Assembly: GCA_050742975.1 (NCBI GenBank) | Contig: JBOGDQ010000254.1 | Coordinates: 1-23,139 of the forward strand | Length of the DNA stretch: 23,139 bases | From: JBDTGE01 sp050742975 | GTDB lineage: Bacteria > Actinomycetota > Actinomycetes > Mycobacteriales > Jatrophihabitantaceae | Direction of reading: 5' to 3' | Shown here: positions 15,292 to 22,715 of the stretch, piece after piece | How the letters are laid out: every line of letters begins with the position of its first letter | Numbering within the stretch: the first letter of the stretch is position 1 | Notes under the pieces: generated by a model | What the model was told of the DNA's origin: nothing | The model's input: the letters and a program-made list of their open reading frames with translations, nothing else | Database searches by the model: none | Translations under genes and position numbers: made by a program

Positions 15292-17982
15292 TCACTGGCG
15301 CCGGCACAGCAGGTGGGCCACCAGCGCCGTCCAGCCGGTCTGGTGCGACGCGCCGAGCCCTTCACCGGTGTCGCCGTGGAAGTACTCGCTGAACGTGATG
15401 TGCTTACGCCACAGGGGATTCGCGCTCGCTTCGATCCGTGCACCATCGCACGGACGGCGGCCGTCGCTGCCGCAGCGGAACAGGTCGATCAGCCGGTCGT
15501 CGATCAGGTCGGCGGCCTGAGCGACGGTCATTCGCGTCCCCGAGCCGGTCGGCACCTCGACGGTCTGCTCGTCGCCGAGATACGAGTGGTACGTGCGCAG
15601 CGCGTCGGCGAGCAGCACGTTGACCGGGAACCAGATCGGCCCACGCCAGTTGGAATTGCCGCCGAACAGCCCGGTGCGTGACTCGCCCGGCTCGTAGTCG
15701 ATGGACACGGTCTGCCCGTCGACCTGCGTCGAGTACGGCGTTCGATAGACGGCCGAGAGCGAGCGAATGCCGTACGGTGAAAGGAACTCCTGCTCGTCGA
15801 ACAGGCGCGACAGTACACGCAGCAGGCGGTCCGGGTCGAGAAGCGACAGCAGCTGGTCCGCCGGCTCGTCGTGCGCGCCGGCCCTCGTGAGCAGCCCGTC
15901 GAGCAGCTCCGGACGGCGCCGTTGCAGCCAGCGCAGCCGGGAGGTGAAGTCGGGCAGCGTCTCGGCGGTCCAGGCCGGTGCGTGCGCGACGGCCAGCAGC
16001 GGGAGCAGGCCGACCATCGAGCGGACGCGCAGCTGCTCCGAGGCTCCTCCCGGGTGCACGAGCACGTCGTAGAAGAAGCCGTCGCCGTCGTCCCAGAGCT
16101 CGAGGTTCGTGGAGCCGAAGCGGCGCATCGCGTGCGCGATGTCCAGGAAGTGCCGCAGGAACTTCGTCGCGGCCTCGTCCCAGGCCGGCACGCTGACGGC
16201 CAGCTCGACCGAGATCTTCAGCATGTGCAGGCAGAAAAACGCGACCCAGCTCGTCGCGTCCGACTCCTCGAGCCGCGCGCCCCCGGGCAGCTGCGCCGAG
16301 CGGTCGAACAGCCCGATGTTGTCCATGCCGAGGAAGCCGCCCTCGAAGATGTTCGAGCCGTCGGCGTCCTTTCGGTTGACCCACCAGCCGAAGTTCAGCA
16401 GCAGCTTCGTGAACACGCGGATCAGGAAGTCGGTGTCCCTGCGCCCGTCGGTCAGGTAGACGTGCCAGGCCGCCCAGGCGTGGACGGGCGGGTTCACGTC
16501 CGAGAACGACCACTCGTAGGCGGGCAGCTGTCCGTCCGAGTGCATCGACCACTCGCGACACAGCAGCAGCAACTGCTCCTTGGCGAAGGCCGGATCGACG
16601 TGCGCCAGCGTGACGCAGTGGAACGCGAGATCCCAGGAGGCGAACCACGGGTACTCCCACTCGTCCGGCATCGAGAGGACGTCGGCGAGCGAGAGGTGCC
16701 GCCACCCGGTGTTGCGCGCGCCCGGCGCATCGCGCTCGGGCGGCGGCTCGGGCTGGGTCGGGTCACCGTCCAGCCACTCCTCGACGCCGTACCGGTAGAG
16801 CTGCTTTCCCCACAGCAGCCCGGCGAACGCCCGGCGTGCGATGGTGCGGTCCTCGTCGCTCAGGTGCTCCGGCAGCGTCTCGGTGTAGAACTCATCGGCC
16901 TCCGCGGAGCGGTCGGCGACGACCGCGTCGAACGCCGGGCCGAAGCTGTGTTCGTCGGGGACGTTCGTGGACAGCCGCAGCCGCACGCGCACCGTCTGGC
17001 CGGGAGCCACCGCCTCGAACCGATACCAGAACGCAGCCTTGGTGCCGGTGCCTTCGGCGTTCACCGCGGCCGTGTCGCCGCGGATCACCCGTCGGTCGAC
17101 GCCGTCCTTCGCGTACGCGGTCGGGTTCTGCGCGACGCCGAACAGCGCGACCTGGTTCGTCTCGTTCTCGCAGCTCAACACCTCGGCCGCGCCCTCGGCG
17201 CTCAGGTAGTAGGTGCCGAGGAAGTCGTGGTGGCACTCGAGCGCGCGCAGCGTCCCGGCGGACAGCTCGGGCGGGTAAAGGCGGCGCATCGTCGGCCGGC
17301 GCAGGTCGCGGCCCCAGGACCAGGTGTTGCGGAAGCACAGCTGCGGCAGCAGGTGCAGCGGCGCGGCGTCGGGTCCGTGGTTGGTCGCCTCGATGACGAT
17401 CGCGACGTCGTCCGGTGCGGCCTTCGCGTAGCTGATCGTCACGTCGAAGAAGCGGTCGCCGTCGAGAACACCGGTATCGGCCAGTTCGTACTCACGGTCC
17501 TCGCGGGTGCGGCGCGCATTCTCGGCGCGCAGCTCGGCGTACGGGTACTCGGCCTGCGGGTAGCGGTACAGCCAGCTCATCCAGGAGTGGGTCGGGGTGC
17601 TGTCCAGTGCCCACCAGTACTCCTTGACGTCCTCGCCGTGGTTTCCCTCGCCGTTGGTGAGCCCGAACAGCCGCTCCTTCAGCACCGGGTCGCGGCCGTT
17701 CCACAGCGCGAGCGAGAAGTTCAGGAAACCGTACCGATCGCTCAGCCCACCCAGCCCGTCCTCGCCCCAGCGGTAGGCACGCCGGTGGGCCTGCTCGAAC
17801 GGCAGGTACGCCCACGCGTTGCCGTCGGCCGAGTAGTCCTCGCGCACGGTGCCCCACTGCCGTCCGGACAGGTACGGACCCCAGAGCCGCCACGGGCTGC
17901 CGCTGTCCGGAGACTCGGCGAGCCGGGCGTGCTCGGCGCTGCGGTGGACGACCGGAGGTGGGGTCGAGTGTCGTGGGCTCAC
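15292..17982 (-). CDS. GH63/MGH1-like alpha-glucosidase family protein
   Basis: An 896-residue protein of the clan of (alpha/alpha)6-barrel glucosidases (GH63 and MGH1-like domain). The N-terminus carries the conserved WGPYLSGRQWGTVREDYS with GDAW-like GNAWAYLPFEQAHRRAYRWGEDG. A beta-rich region follows, then the barrel with EWEYPWFASWDLAFHCVTLAH-type segments, FEGGFLGMDNIGLFDRS, ESDATSWVAF (D575), NWRGPIWFPVN and, near the end, FSEYFHGDTGEGLGASHQTGW (E866). By analogy with GH63 the acid/base residues lie in the Asp/Glu-rich barrel loops, but I cannot assign them firmly. GTG at 17982 is preferred, with AAGGTGA just upstream. An alternative ATG at 18021 would give 909 residues but would overlap the divergent start codon of the iminopeptidase gene. 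There is no signal peptide, so it is probably cytoplasmic. The substrate could be a compatible-solute glycoside or storage glucan. Confidence 0.87.
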   Translation of the reverse strand: MSPRHSTPPPVVHRSAEHARLAESPDSGSPWRLWGPYLSGRQWGTVREDYSADGNAWAYLPFEQAHRRAYRWGEDGLGGLSDRYGFLNFSLALWNGRDPVLKERLFGLTNGEGNHGEDVKEYWWALDSTPTHSWMSWLYRYPQAEYPYAELRAENARRTREDREYELADTGVLDGDRFFDVTISYAKAAPDDVAIVIEATNHGPDAAPLHLLPQLCFRNTWSWGRDLRRPTMRRLYPPELSAGTLRALECHHDFLGTYYLSAEGAAEVLSCENETNQVALFGVAQNPTAYAKDGVDRRVIRGDTAAVNAEGTGTKAAFWYRFEAVAPGQTVRVRLRLSTNVPDEHSFGPAFDAVVADRSAEADEFYTETLPEHLSDEDRTIARRAFAGLLWGKQLYRYGVEEWLDGDPTQPEPPPERDAPGARNTGWRHLSLADVLSMPDEWEYPWFASWDLAFHCVTLAHVDPAFAKEQLLLLCREWSMHSDGQLPAYEWSFSDVNPPVHAWAAWHVYLTDGRRDTDFLIRVFTKLLLNFGWWVNRKDADGSNIFEGGFLGMDNIGLFDRSAQLPGGARLEESDATSWVAFFCLHMLKISVELAVSVPAWDEAATKFLRHFLDIAHAMRRFGSTNLELWDDGDGFFYDVLVHPGGASEQLRVRSMVGLLPLLAVAHAPAWTAETLPDFTSRLRWLQRRRPELLDGLLTRAGAHDEPADQLLSLLDPDRLLRVLSRLFDEQEFLSPYGIRSLSAVYRTPYSTQVDGQTVSIDYEPGESRTGLFGGNSNWRGPIWFPVNVLLADALRTYHSYLGDEQTVEVPTGSGTRMTVAQAADLIDDRLIDLFRCGSDGRRPCDGARIEASANPLWRKHITFSEYFHGDTGEGLGASHQTGWTALVAHLLCRRQ

Positions 17983-18007
17983 CCGATCACCTTGCCACTG
18001 GGCCTGC

Positions 18008-18013
18008 TGTAAT
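18008..18013 (+). promoter_or_regulatory. Candidate -10 box (TGTAAT) for a leaderless iminopeptidase mRNA
   Basis: TGTAAT (5 of 6 to TATAAT) ends 6 nt before the ATG at 18020. The gap between the divergent starts is only 37 bp and contains no Shine-Dalgarno for this gene. Pattern match only. Confidence 0.4.
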
Positions 18014-18019
18014 GAGTTC

Positions 18020-18976
18020 ATGGTGCCGCGCTATCCGGAGATCGAGCCCTACGACAGCGGCCTGCTCGACGTCGGCGACGGGCAGCGGATCTACTGGGAG
18101 GTCAGCGGAAATCCGGACGGCAAGCCGGCGGTCGCGCTGCACGGTGGGCCGGGCGGTGGGTCGACTCCCGGGCGACGCCGCTCGTTCGACCCGGCGCGGT
18201 ATCGATTCGTGCAGTTCGACCAGCGTGGCTGCGGTCGGAGCATGCCGTCGCTCAGCGACCCCGCCACGTCGATCGACACCAACACGACGCACCATCTGAT
18301 CGCCGACGTGGAGCGGCTGCGCGAGCATCTCGGCATCGACCGGTGGCTGGTCTGGGGCGGCTCGTGGGGTGTCACGCTCGCGCTGGCCTACGCCGAGCGC
18401 TACCCGCAGCGGGTCAGCGAGATGGTGCTCGTCTCGGTCACGATGTCGCGCGCGGCCGACGTCCACTGGCTCTACCACGAGACCGGCCGGTTCTTCCCCG
18501 AGCAGTGGGCGCGCTTTCGCGACGGCGTGCCGGAGCCCGAGCGCGACCGCAACCTGATCCACGCCTACGACCGGTTGCTCAACGAGCATCCCGATCCCGC
18601 GGTCCGGGCGCAGGCGGCGCGGAACTGGTGCGACTGGGAGGACGCCGTCGTCTCGCTTGAGGACGGCTGGGTGCCGAACCCGCGTTACCGGGATCCGGAC
18701 TTCCGGCTGACCTTCGCCCGCCTGTGCGCCCGCTACTTCGCCCACGCCGCCTGGCTCGATGACGACGAGTTGCTGGCCGGTGCCCAGCGGCTGGCCGCCG
18801 TCCCCGGCGTGCTGATCCACGGCAAGCTCGATCTCGGCGGCCCGGCCGACGTGCCTTGGCTGCTGGCGCAGGCCTGGCCCGGCGCCGAGCTCCACCTCGT
18901 CGGCACCGGTCATACCGGGGGAGAGGAGATGACCGCGCGCATGATGGCGGCACTCGACCGCTTCGCGTGGACCTGA
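18020..18976 (+). CDS. pip: Proline iminopeptidase
   Basis: A 318-residue alpha/beta hydrolase of peptidase family S33, which removes N-terminal proline from peptides. The diagnostic proline iminopeptidase sequences are here: YWEVSGNPDGKPAVALHGGPGGG (oxyanion loop HGGPGGG at 41-47), FDQRGCGRS (66-74), NTTHHLIADVERLREHLGI, and the nucleophile elbow GGSWG with Ser115. The remaining triad members are probably Asp271 (HGKLDLGGP) and His298 (GTGHTGG). The Asp and His loops differ slightly from the classic HGRYD and SGHS forms but keep the residues. The length is normal and it is cytoplasmic. ATG at 18020 is the only good start before the conserved N-terminal VPRYPEIEPYDSG. It converges on the next hydrolase with 11 bp between stops. 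Confidence 0.93.
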   Translation: MVPRYPEIEPYDSGLLDVGDGQRIYWEVSGNPDGKPAVALHGGPGGGSTPGRRRSFDPARYRFVQFDQRGCGRSMPSLSDPATSIDTNTTHHLIADVERLREHLGIDRWLVWGGSWGVTLALAYAERYPQRVSEMVLVSVTMSRAADVHWLYHETGRFFPEQWARFRDGVPEPERDRNLIHAYDRLLNEHPDPAVRAQAARNWCDWEDAVVSLEDGWVPNPRYRDPDFRLTFARLCARYFAHAAWLDDDELLAGAQRLAAVPGVLIHGKLDLGGPADVPWLLAQAWPGAELHLVGTGHTGGEEMTARMMAALDRFAWT

Positions 18977-18987
18977 ACCCGCCCGGC

Positions 18988-19968
18988 TCACCCGTACGGC
19001 GTGACGTCTCCCGCGAGCAGGAAGGTCGCGGCCTCCCGGTAGAGCGCGTGCCGCGAGGACTCCAGGTGCATCAGGTGGGTTCCGTGCCCGAGCTTGACGT
19101 CGCGGCGCAGCGGAGCGCAGGAGAGCGCGTCGAACAGGTCGCGCGCATCGGTGTCGGTGCACAGCGAGTCCCACTCGCCCCGCAGGATGCACGTCGGCGC
19201 GCGGATGGCGCCGGGATCGTAGGCGAGATCGCCGGAGAACGCCGCGGCGACGTCGAGCCGCGGGCCCACCGGGGTCCGCACCGCGGGTGGGTTCCGCGCA
19301 CCGGCATTGGGGTCGGTCGCCAGCCAGTCGCGCGCCCAGGCGGCGAAGTGCTCCGGCGACAGCACGGGGACGTGACCGGGCGGGACGTCGGCCACGAACC
19401 TGGCGTGCTGCTGTTCGGTCGTCAGCGGGTACCAGCCGCCCGGCGTGCCTACGTCCACGGCCGGTTCGGCCCGGCGGGCGATCGGCCCGAACAGCACCAA
19501 CCGGTCGATCAGCTCCGGGCGCCGGCCGGCGACCAGCCCCGCGACGAGCGTGCCCCACGAGTGTGCGAGCAGGCTCACCGGCCCGCCACCGCGGGCCGCG
19601 GCCACGCACTCGAGCACGCACTCCAACTGCTCGGCCGCCTCCGCGGCTCGCCCGAGGGGCTCGGACCGCTCCGGATCGCGGCCCTGCTCCGGGTAGCGGC
19701 TGGAGTGGCCGTACCCGACGAAGTCGAACGCCCAGACGTCCAGCCCGGCGGCACCAAGCTCGTCGGCCCAGGAGCGCGAGTCGAAGGGGTAGGCCACCGA
19801 CAGCCCGGACGGGAAGGTCGCGCCGTGGACGTACAGCACGGCGGGCGCGGGGTAGGAGACCGGCGGCAGGTGGCGCACGAACAGCATGCGAGCGTTCGGA
19901 CCCAGGATCAGCGAACCCGGCATTCGGCGGGCCGGGTCGGTGCGAGGGTCGGCGTAGGTCGACGACAT
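18988..19968 (-). CDS. Alpha/beta hydrolase of unknown substrate
   Basis: A 326-residue alpha/beta-hydrolase-fold protein. Strand and loop landmarks are VLYVHGATFPSGLS (oxyanion HG), VWAFDFVGYGHSSR, the nucleophile elbow AHSWGT with Ser137, and a late acid and base, probably Asp267 (RGEWDSL) and His298 (GHGTHLMHLE). The insert between them forms the lid. No signal peptide is present. The frame runs open well upstream antisense to the helicase gene, but homology starts at MSSTYADPRTDPARRMPG, so ATG at 19968 is used. It diverges from the helicase gene across 87 bp. Substrate cannot be predicted; an esterase, lipase-like or haloalkane-type activity is possible. Similarity to the neighbouring iminopeptidase is limited to the fold. 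Confidence 0.85.
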   Translation of the reverse strand: MSSTYADPRTDPARRMPGSLILGPNARMLFVRHLPPVSYPAPAVLYVHGATFPSGLSVAYPFDSRSWADELGAAGLDVWAFDFVGYGHSSRYPEQGRDPERSEPLGRAAEAAEQLECVLECVAAARGGGPVSLLAHSWGTLVAGLVAGRRPELIDRLVLFGPIARRAEPAVDVGTPGGWYPLTTEQQHARFVADVPPGHVPVLSPEHFAAWARDWLATDPNAGARNPPAVRTPVGPRLDVAAAFSGDLAYDPGAIRAPTCILRGEWDSLCTDTDARDLFDALSCAPLRRDVKLGHGTHLMHLESSRHALYREAATFLLAGDVTPYG

Positions 19969-20055
19969 GCCTCGATTCTGGGGCCGGAAAGCTTCGGCGC
20001 CGACCGAATCATCCAGCGAAACCCGCTTGCTCCGGCGGCGTAGCGTCGTCCAATC

Positions 20056-22113
20056 GTGGCCAACGATCAGGTACTGACGGACGAACGCGCCCACCTCGAA
20101 CTGGCCCGCCGCTGCCTCGTGATCATGAAGGCGGCCACCGAACGCATCACCGACTACGGCGTCGACGAGCTCGCCAGCTTCGCTCTCGGCCGGATGCGGG
20201 CCGAACGCCTCGCCGCCCTGAACGCCGACCCGGACGCGCCCCCGTTCTTCGGTCGCACCGACCGAGACCGGGAGGATTCGCGGCCGGGTGTCGAGATGTT
20301 CCACATCGGACGGCGGCACGTCCGCGACGCCCAGGGTGATCCCGTCGTCATCGACTGGCGAGCGCCGCTGGCCCGGCCGTTCTACCGCGCGACACCGGCC
20401 GACCGGCAGGGCGTTCGGCTGCGCCGCCGGTTCGGCTTTCACCAGGGCGTGCTCTCCTCCTTCGAGGACGAACACCTCGATCTGGGCGAGGAGTTGGGCC
20501 TGCAGTCCGAGCTGCTGCGCGAGGAGATCGAACGCCCGCGCGTCGGCCCGATGCGCGACATCGTCGCCACCATCCAGCCCGATCAGGACGAGCTGGTCCG
20601 CGCCGATCTGGACACGTCGCTGTGCATCCAGGGCGCGCCCGGTACCGGCAAGACCGCGGTCGGGCTGCACCGCGCCGCGTACCTGCTGTACACGTTCCCC
20701 GAACGGCTGCGACGTTCAGGAGTCCTGGTCGTCGGGCCGAACCGCGCTTTCCTGCACTACATCGCGCAGGTGCTGCCGAGCCTGGGCGAGGCGGGCATCG
20801 AACAGTCGACAGTCGGCGATCTGGTCGGCACGGTCGACGGCGGGCTCGAGCCGGTCGAGGTCGCGACGCTCAAGGGCGACGCGCGGATGGCCGAGGTGCT
20901 GCGCCGAGCGGTGCTCTCCCACGTGGCGAAGCCGGTCGAGGACATCGTCGCCGTCGTGGGGACCAGGCGCTACCGCGTCGGTGCGCACCACCTGCGGCGC
21001 TATGTCGACGACGCCCGGCGCGCGCTGGGCAATGGCGGCACCCCCGGCAGTGAGGTCGCTGGGGGAGGGCTGAAGTGGTCGATCGCGCGGGAGCGGCTGC
21101 GGATGCAGGTGGGCGAGGACGTCCGCCGCCAGCGCGAGGACCGCGGCGGCGCGCCGACCGACGCCGAGACCGCGAAGGTCGCCCGATCCGCCGCGGTCCG
21201 GGACTTCCTCGACACGGTGTGGCCCGCACTCACCGCGCCTGCGCTGCTCTCTCGGCTGTACGCCGAGCCGCAGTTCCTGGCCCGCTGCTCGGCCGGCTCG
21301 CTCACCGACGGCGAGCGGGCGCTGCTGCACCGGCCGCCCGCGAGAACGCTGCGATCGACGAGGTGGACACCGGCCGACGCGGTGCTCCTGGACGAGCTCG
21401 CCGGGCTGCTCGAGGGCGGCGACACGTTCGTCCACGCCGTGGTCGACGAGGCGCAGGACCTCTCGCCCATGCAGTGCCGCGCGATCGCCCGTCGGTGCCC
21501 GCTCGGTTCGGTGACCGTGCTCGGTGACCTGGCCCAGGCGACGACTCCGTGGGCGCCCGGTGACTGGACGGTGACGCTGCGGCACCTCGGCCAGCACGGC
21601 GCGGCGGTGCGCCCGTTGACGGCCGGTTACCGCGTCCCGAGCCAGGTGCTCGACGTCGCCAACCGCCTGCTGCCGCACATCGCTGTCGGGGTACCGCCCG
21701 CGACCTCGATCCGCTCGGGGGTCGACGCACTCCGGTACGCGCCCGCGGGCGCACTGGTCGAGCAGGTACAGCGGTGTCTGGCCGTCGAGGGCTCGGTCGG
21801 GGTCATCGTCCCGGACGTCCGGGTCGCCGAGACGCTGGCGATCCTGCGGTTCTCGGACATCGCGGCCGAGGAACTGGACGCCGATGCCGACCCGCGGGTG
21901 TCCGTCGTGCCTGCGTCCGAGGCGAAGGGTCTGGAGTTCGACTCGGTCGTCCTGCTCGAGCCGGCCGAGATCGTCGCCGCCGAGGCCACCCGCCCGTCCG
22001 GCCTGCGGCGGCTGTACGTGGTGCTGACCCGCGCGGTCTCACACCTCGTCGTGCTGCATGACGCGCCGCTGCCGGTCGAACTGAGGGATGTCGATTCGCC
22101 CGCGCGCGAGTAG
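20056..22113 (+). CDS. HelD-like SF1 helicase / RNA polymerase recycling ATPase
   Basis: A 685-residue superfamily-1 UvrD/Rep-type NTPase. In order: an N-terminal helical segment (about 1-55), RPGVEMFHIGRRHV and VIDWRAPLARPFY (a segment diagnostic of HelD-type proteins), Q-motif TIQPDQDELVR (172-182), Walker A GAPGTGKT (193-200), Walker B VVDEAQDLSPMQ (463-474), LGDLAQATTP, GYRVPSQVLDVAN (motif IV), SEAKGLEFDSVVLLEP (motif V) and YVVLTRA (motif VI). HelD proteins enter RNA polymerase channels and use ATP to release stalled complexes. Actinobacterial class II members include HelR, which protects polymerase from rifamycins. It is somewhat shorter than the characterised examples (over 700 residues). 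The GTG start at 20056 has TAGCGT 9 nt upstream and no Shine-Dalgarno. Whether it confers rifamycin tolerance is unknown; no rifamycin-associated element was seen upstream. Confidence 0.88.
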   Translation: MANDQVLTDERAHLELARRCLVIMKAATERITDYGVDELASFALGRMRAERLAALNADPDAPPFFGRTDRDREDSRPGVEMFHIGRRHVRDAQGDPVVIDWRAPLARPFYRATPADRQGVRLRRRFGFHQGVLSSFEDEHLDLGEELGLQSELLREEIERPRVGPMRDIVATIQPDQDELVRADLDTSLCIQGAPGTGKTAVGLHRAAYLLYTFPERLRRSGVLVVGPNRAFLHYIAQVLPSLGEAGIEQSTVGDLVGTVDGGLEPVEVATLKGDARMAEVLRRAVLSHVAKPVEDIVAVVGTRRYRVGAHHLRRYVDDARRALGNGGTPGSEVAGGGLKWSIARERLRMQVGEDVRRQREDRGGAPTDAETAKVARSAAVRDFLDTVWPALTAPALLSRLYAEPQFLARCSAGSLTDGERALLHRPPARTLRSTRWTPADAVLLDELAGLLEGGDTFVHAVVDEAQDLSPMQCRAIARRCPLGSVTVLGDLAQATTPWAPGDWTVTLRHLGQHGAAVRPLTAGYRVPSQVLDVANRLLPHIAVGVPPATSIRSGVDALRYAPAGALVEQVQRCLAVEGSVGVIVPDVRVAETLAILRFSDIAAEELDADADPRVSVVPASEAKGLEFDSVVLLEPAEIVAAEATRPSGLRRLYVVLTRAVSHLVVLHDAPLPVELRDVDSPARE

Positions 22114-22149
22114 GAAGGAACTATCCGGCTGCTGAGGAGTTGAACGGAC

Positions 22150-22461
22150 ATGGGATTCCTGGACCGCGCGAAGGAAAAGGCCGAGGAGCTGGCCAAGAAG
22201 GCCAAGCCGATGGCGCAGGATCTGTCACAGAAGGCCAAGCCGATGGCCGAGAACGCGAGGGAGAAGGCCAAGCCGCTCGCGGAGAAGGTCAGGGATCGGG
22301 CCGGCAAGGCTGGCGAATCGCTCAAGGAGTCGGCGGGCAACTTCCGCGAGGGTCTGCACGGTCACGACGCGCCCCCGACCGCGACGCCGACCCCACCGCC
22401 GCCACCGCCACCCGCGACCGCGGTACCCGACGAACCTCCGGCCCCACCACCACCTGCCTGA
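22150..22461 (+). CDS. Small 11-mer-repeat helical protein with polyproline tail (LEA-like or MT0933-antitoxin-like)
   Basis: A 103-residue, strongly charged protein. Residues 6-71 are six consecutive 11-residue units: RAKEKAEELAK, KAKPMAQDLSQ, KAKPMAENARE, KAKPLAEKVRD, RAGKAGESLKE, SAGNFREGLHG. An 11-mer period with Ala/Lys/Glu is the mark of group 3 LEA-type amphipathic helices. A tail (about 75-103) of Pro, Ala and Thr with runs of seven and four or more prolines follows. The MGFLDRAK start also resembles the MT0933 (Rv0909-like) antitoxin family, but no toxin-like partner gene is adjacent. ATG at 22150 follows AGGAG (22135-22139). It lies 36 bp after the helicase stop on the same strand, so co-transcription is plausible. 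A stress-protective or membrane-associated role is an inference. Confidence 0.75.
   Translation: MGFLDRAKEKAEELAKKAKPMAQDLSQKAKPMAENAREKAKPLAEKVRDRAGKAGESLKESAGNFREGLHGHDAPPTATPTPPPPPPPATAVPDEPPAPPPPA
22198..22296 (+). repeat. 33-bp-period coding repeats in the small helical protein
   Basis: Three in-frame units begin at 22198, 22231 and 22264. The first two share aaggccaagccgatggc exactly, and the third shares aaggccaagccg. They encode the KAKPMA/KAKPLA units. The near identity at DNA level suggests recent duplication or gene conversion of the middle repeats. Confidence 0.7.
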
Positions 22462-22507
22462 CGGCAGCTGACCGCACGCGATGAGCGCTCGCGCGAAGTG
22501 CCTGCCG

Positions 22508-22534
22508 GCGCGCGAGCGAAGCGAGCTTGCGCGC
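22508..22534. repeat. Intergenic hairpin A (10-bp arms) upstream of the E1-alpha gene
   Basis: GCGCGCGAGC (22508-22517) pairs with GCTTGCGCGC (22525-22534) through one G-T wobble, with loop gaagcga. It is the first of two head-to-tail hairpins 47 bp after the small repeat-protein stop, and may serve as a terminator. No T-run. Confidence 0.55.
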
Positions 22535-22582
22535 GGATCCGGTCATCCACCCGAGCTTGCGAGCGGTGGTGACCGGATCCGC
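22533..22582. repeat. Intergenic hairpin B (13+5-bp arms) upstream of the E1-alpha gene
   Basis: GCGGATCCGGTCA (22533-22545) is exactly complementary to TGACCGGATCCGC (22570-22582). Just inside, CCACC (22547-22551) pairs with GGTGG (22565-22569) after a one-base bulge. The loop cgagcttgcgagc repeats the GAGCTTGCG word of hairpin A. It shares two bases with hairpin A, so the two structures compete at the junction. Terminator or repeat element; function not shown. Confidence 0.6.
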
Positions 22583-22715
22583 CTCGGCAGATCCAATATG
22601 GTAGGAACCCCTGGGTAACTCCCGAGGTACGCCACCCCTGTACCAACGGACTGCCCGGCCCAGTAACGGCACCGCGCGGCAACCCCGGCGGTGCGTTGAT
22701 CCGAGGAGTGGTCCA

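Noticed and set aside
20018..20046. An ECF-sigma-like promoter (GAAAC with a later CGTC) before the HelD-like gene
   Set aside because: The words are short and common in this base composition and the spacing is not convincing. The TAGCGT -10-like box is the simpler reading.
20010..20055. A possible rifamycin-associated element upstream of the HelD-like gene (GCTTGC at 20025-20030)
   Set aside because: Only one half-site-like word is present, with no facing GCAAG half at the right spacing. I do not call it.
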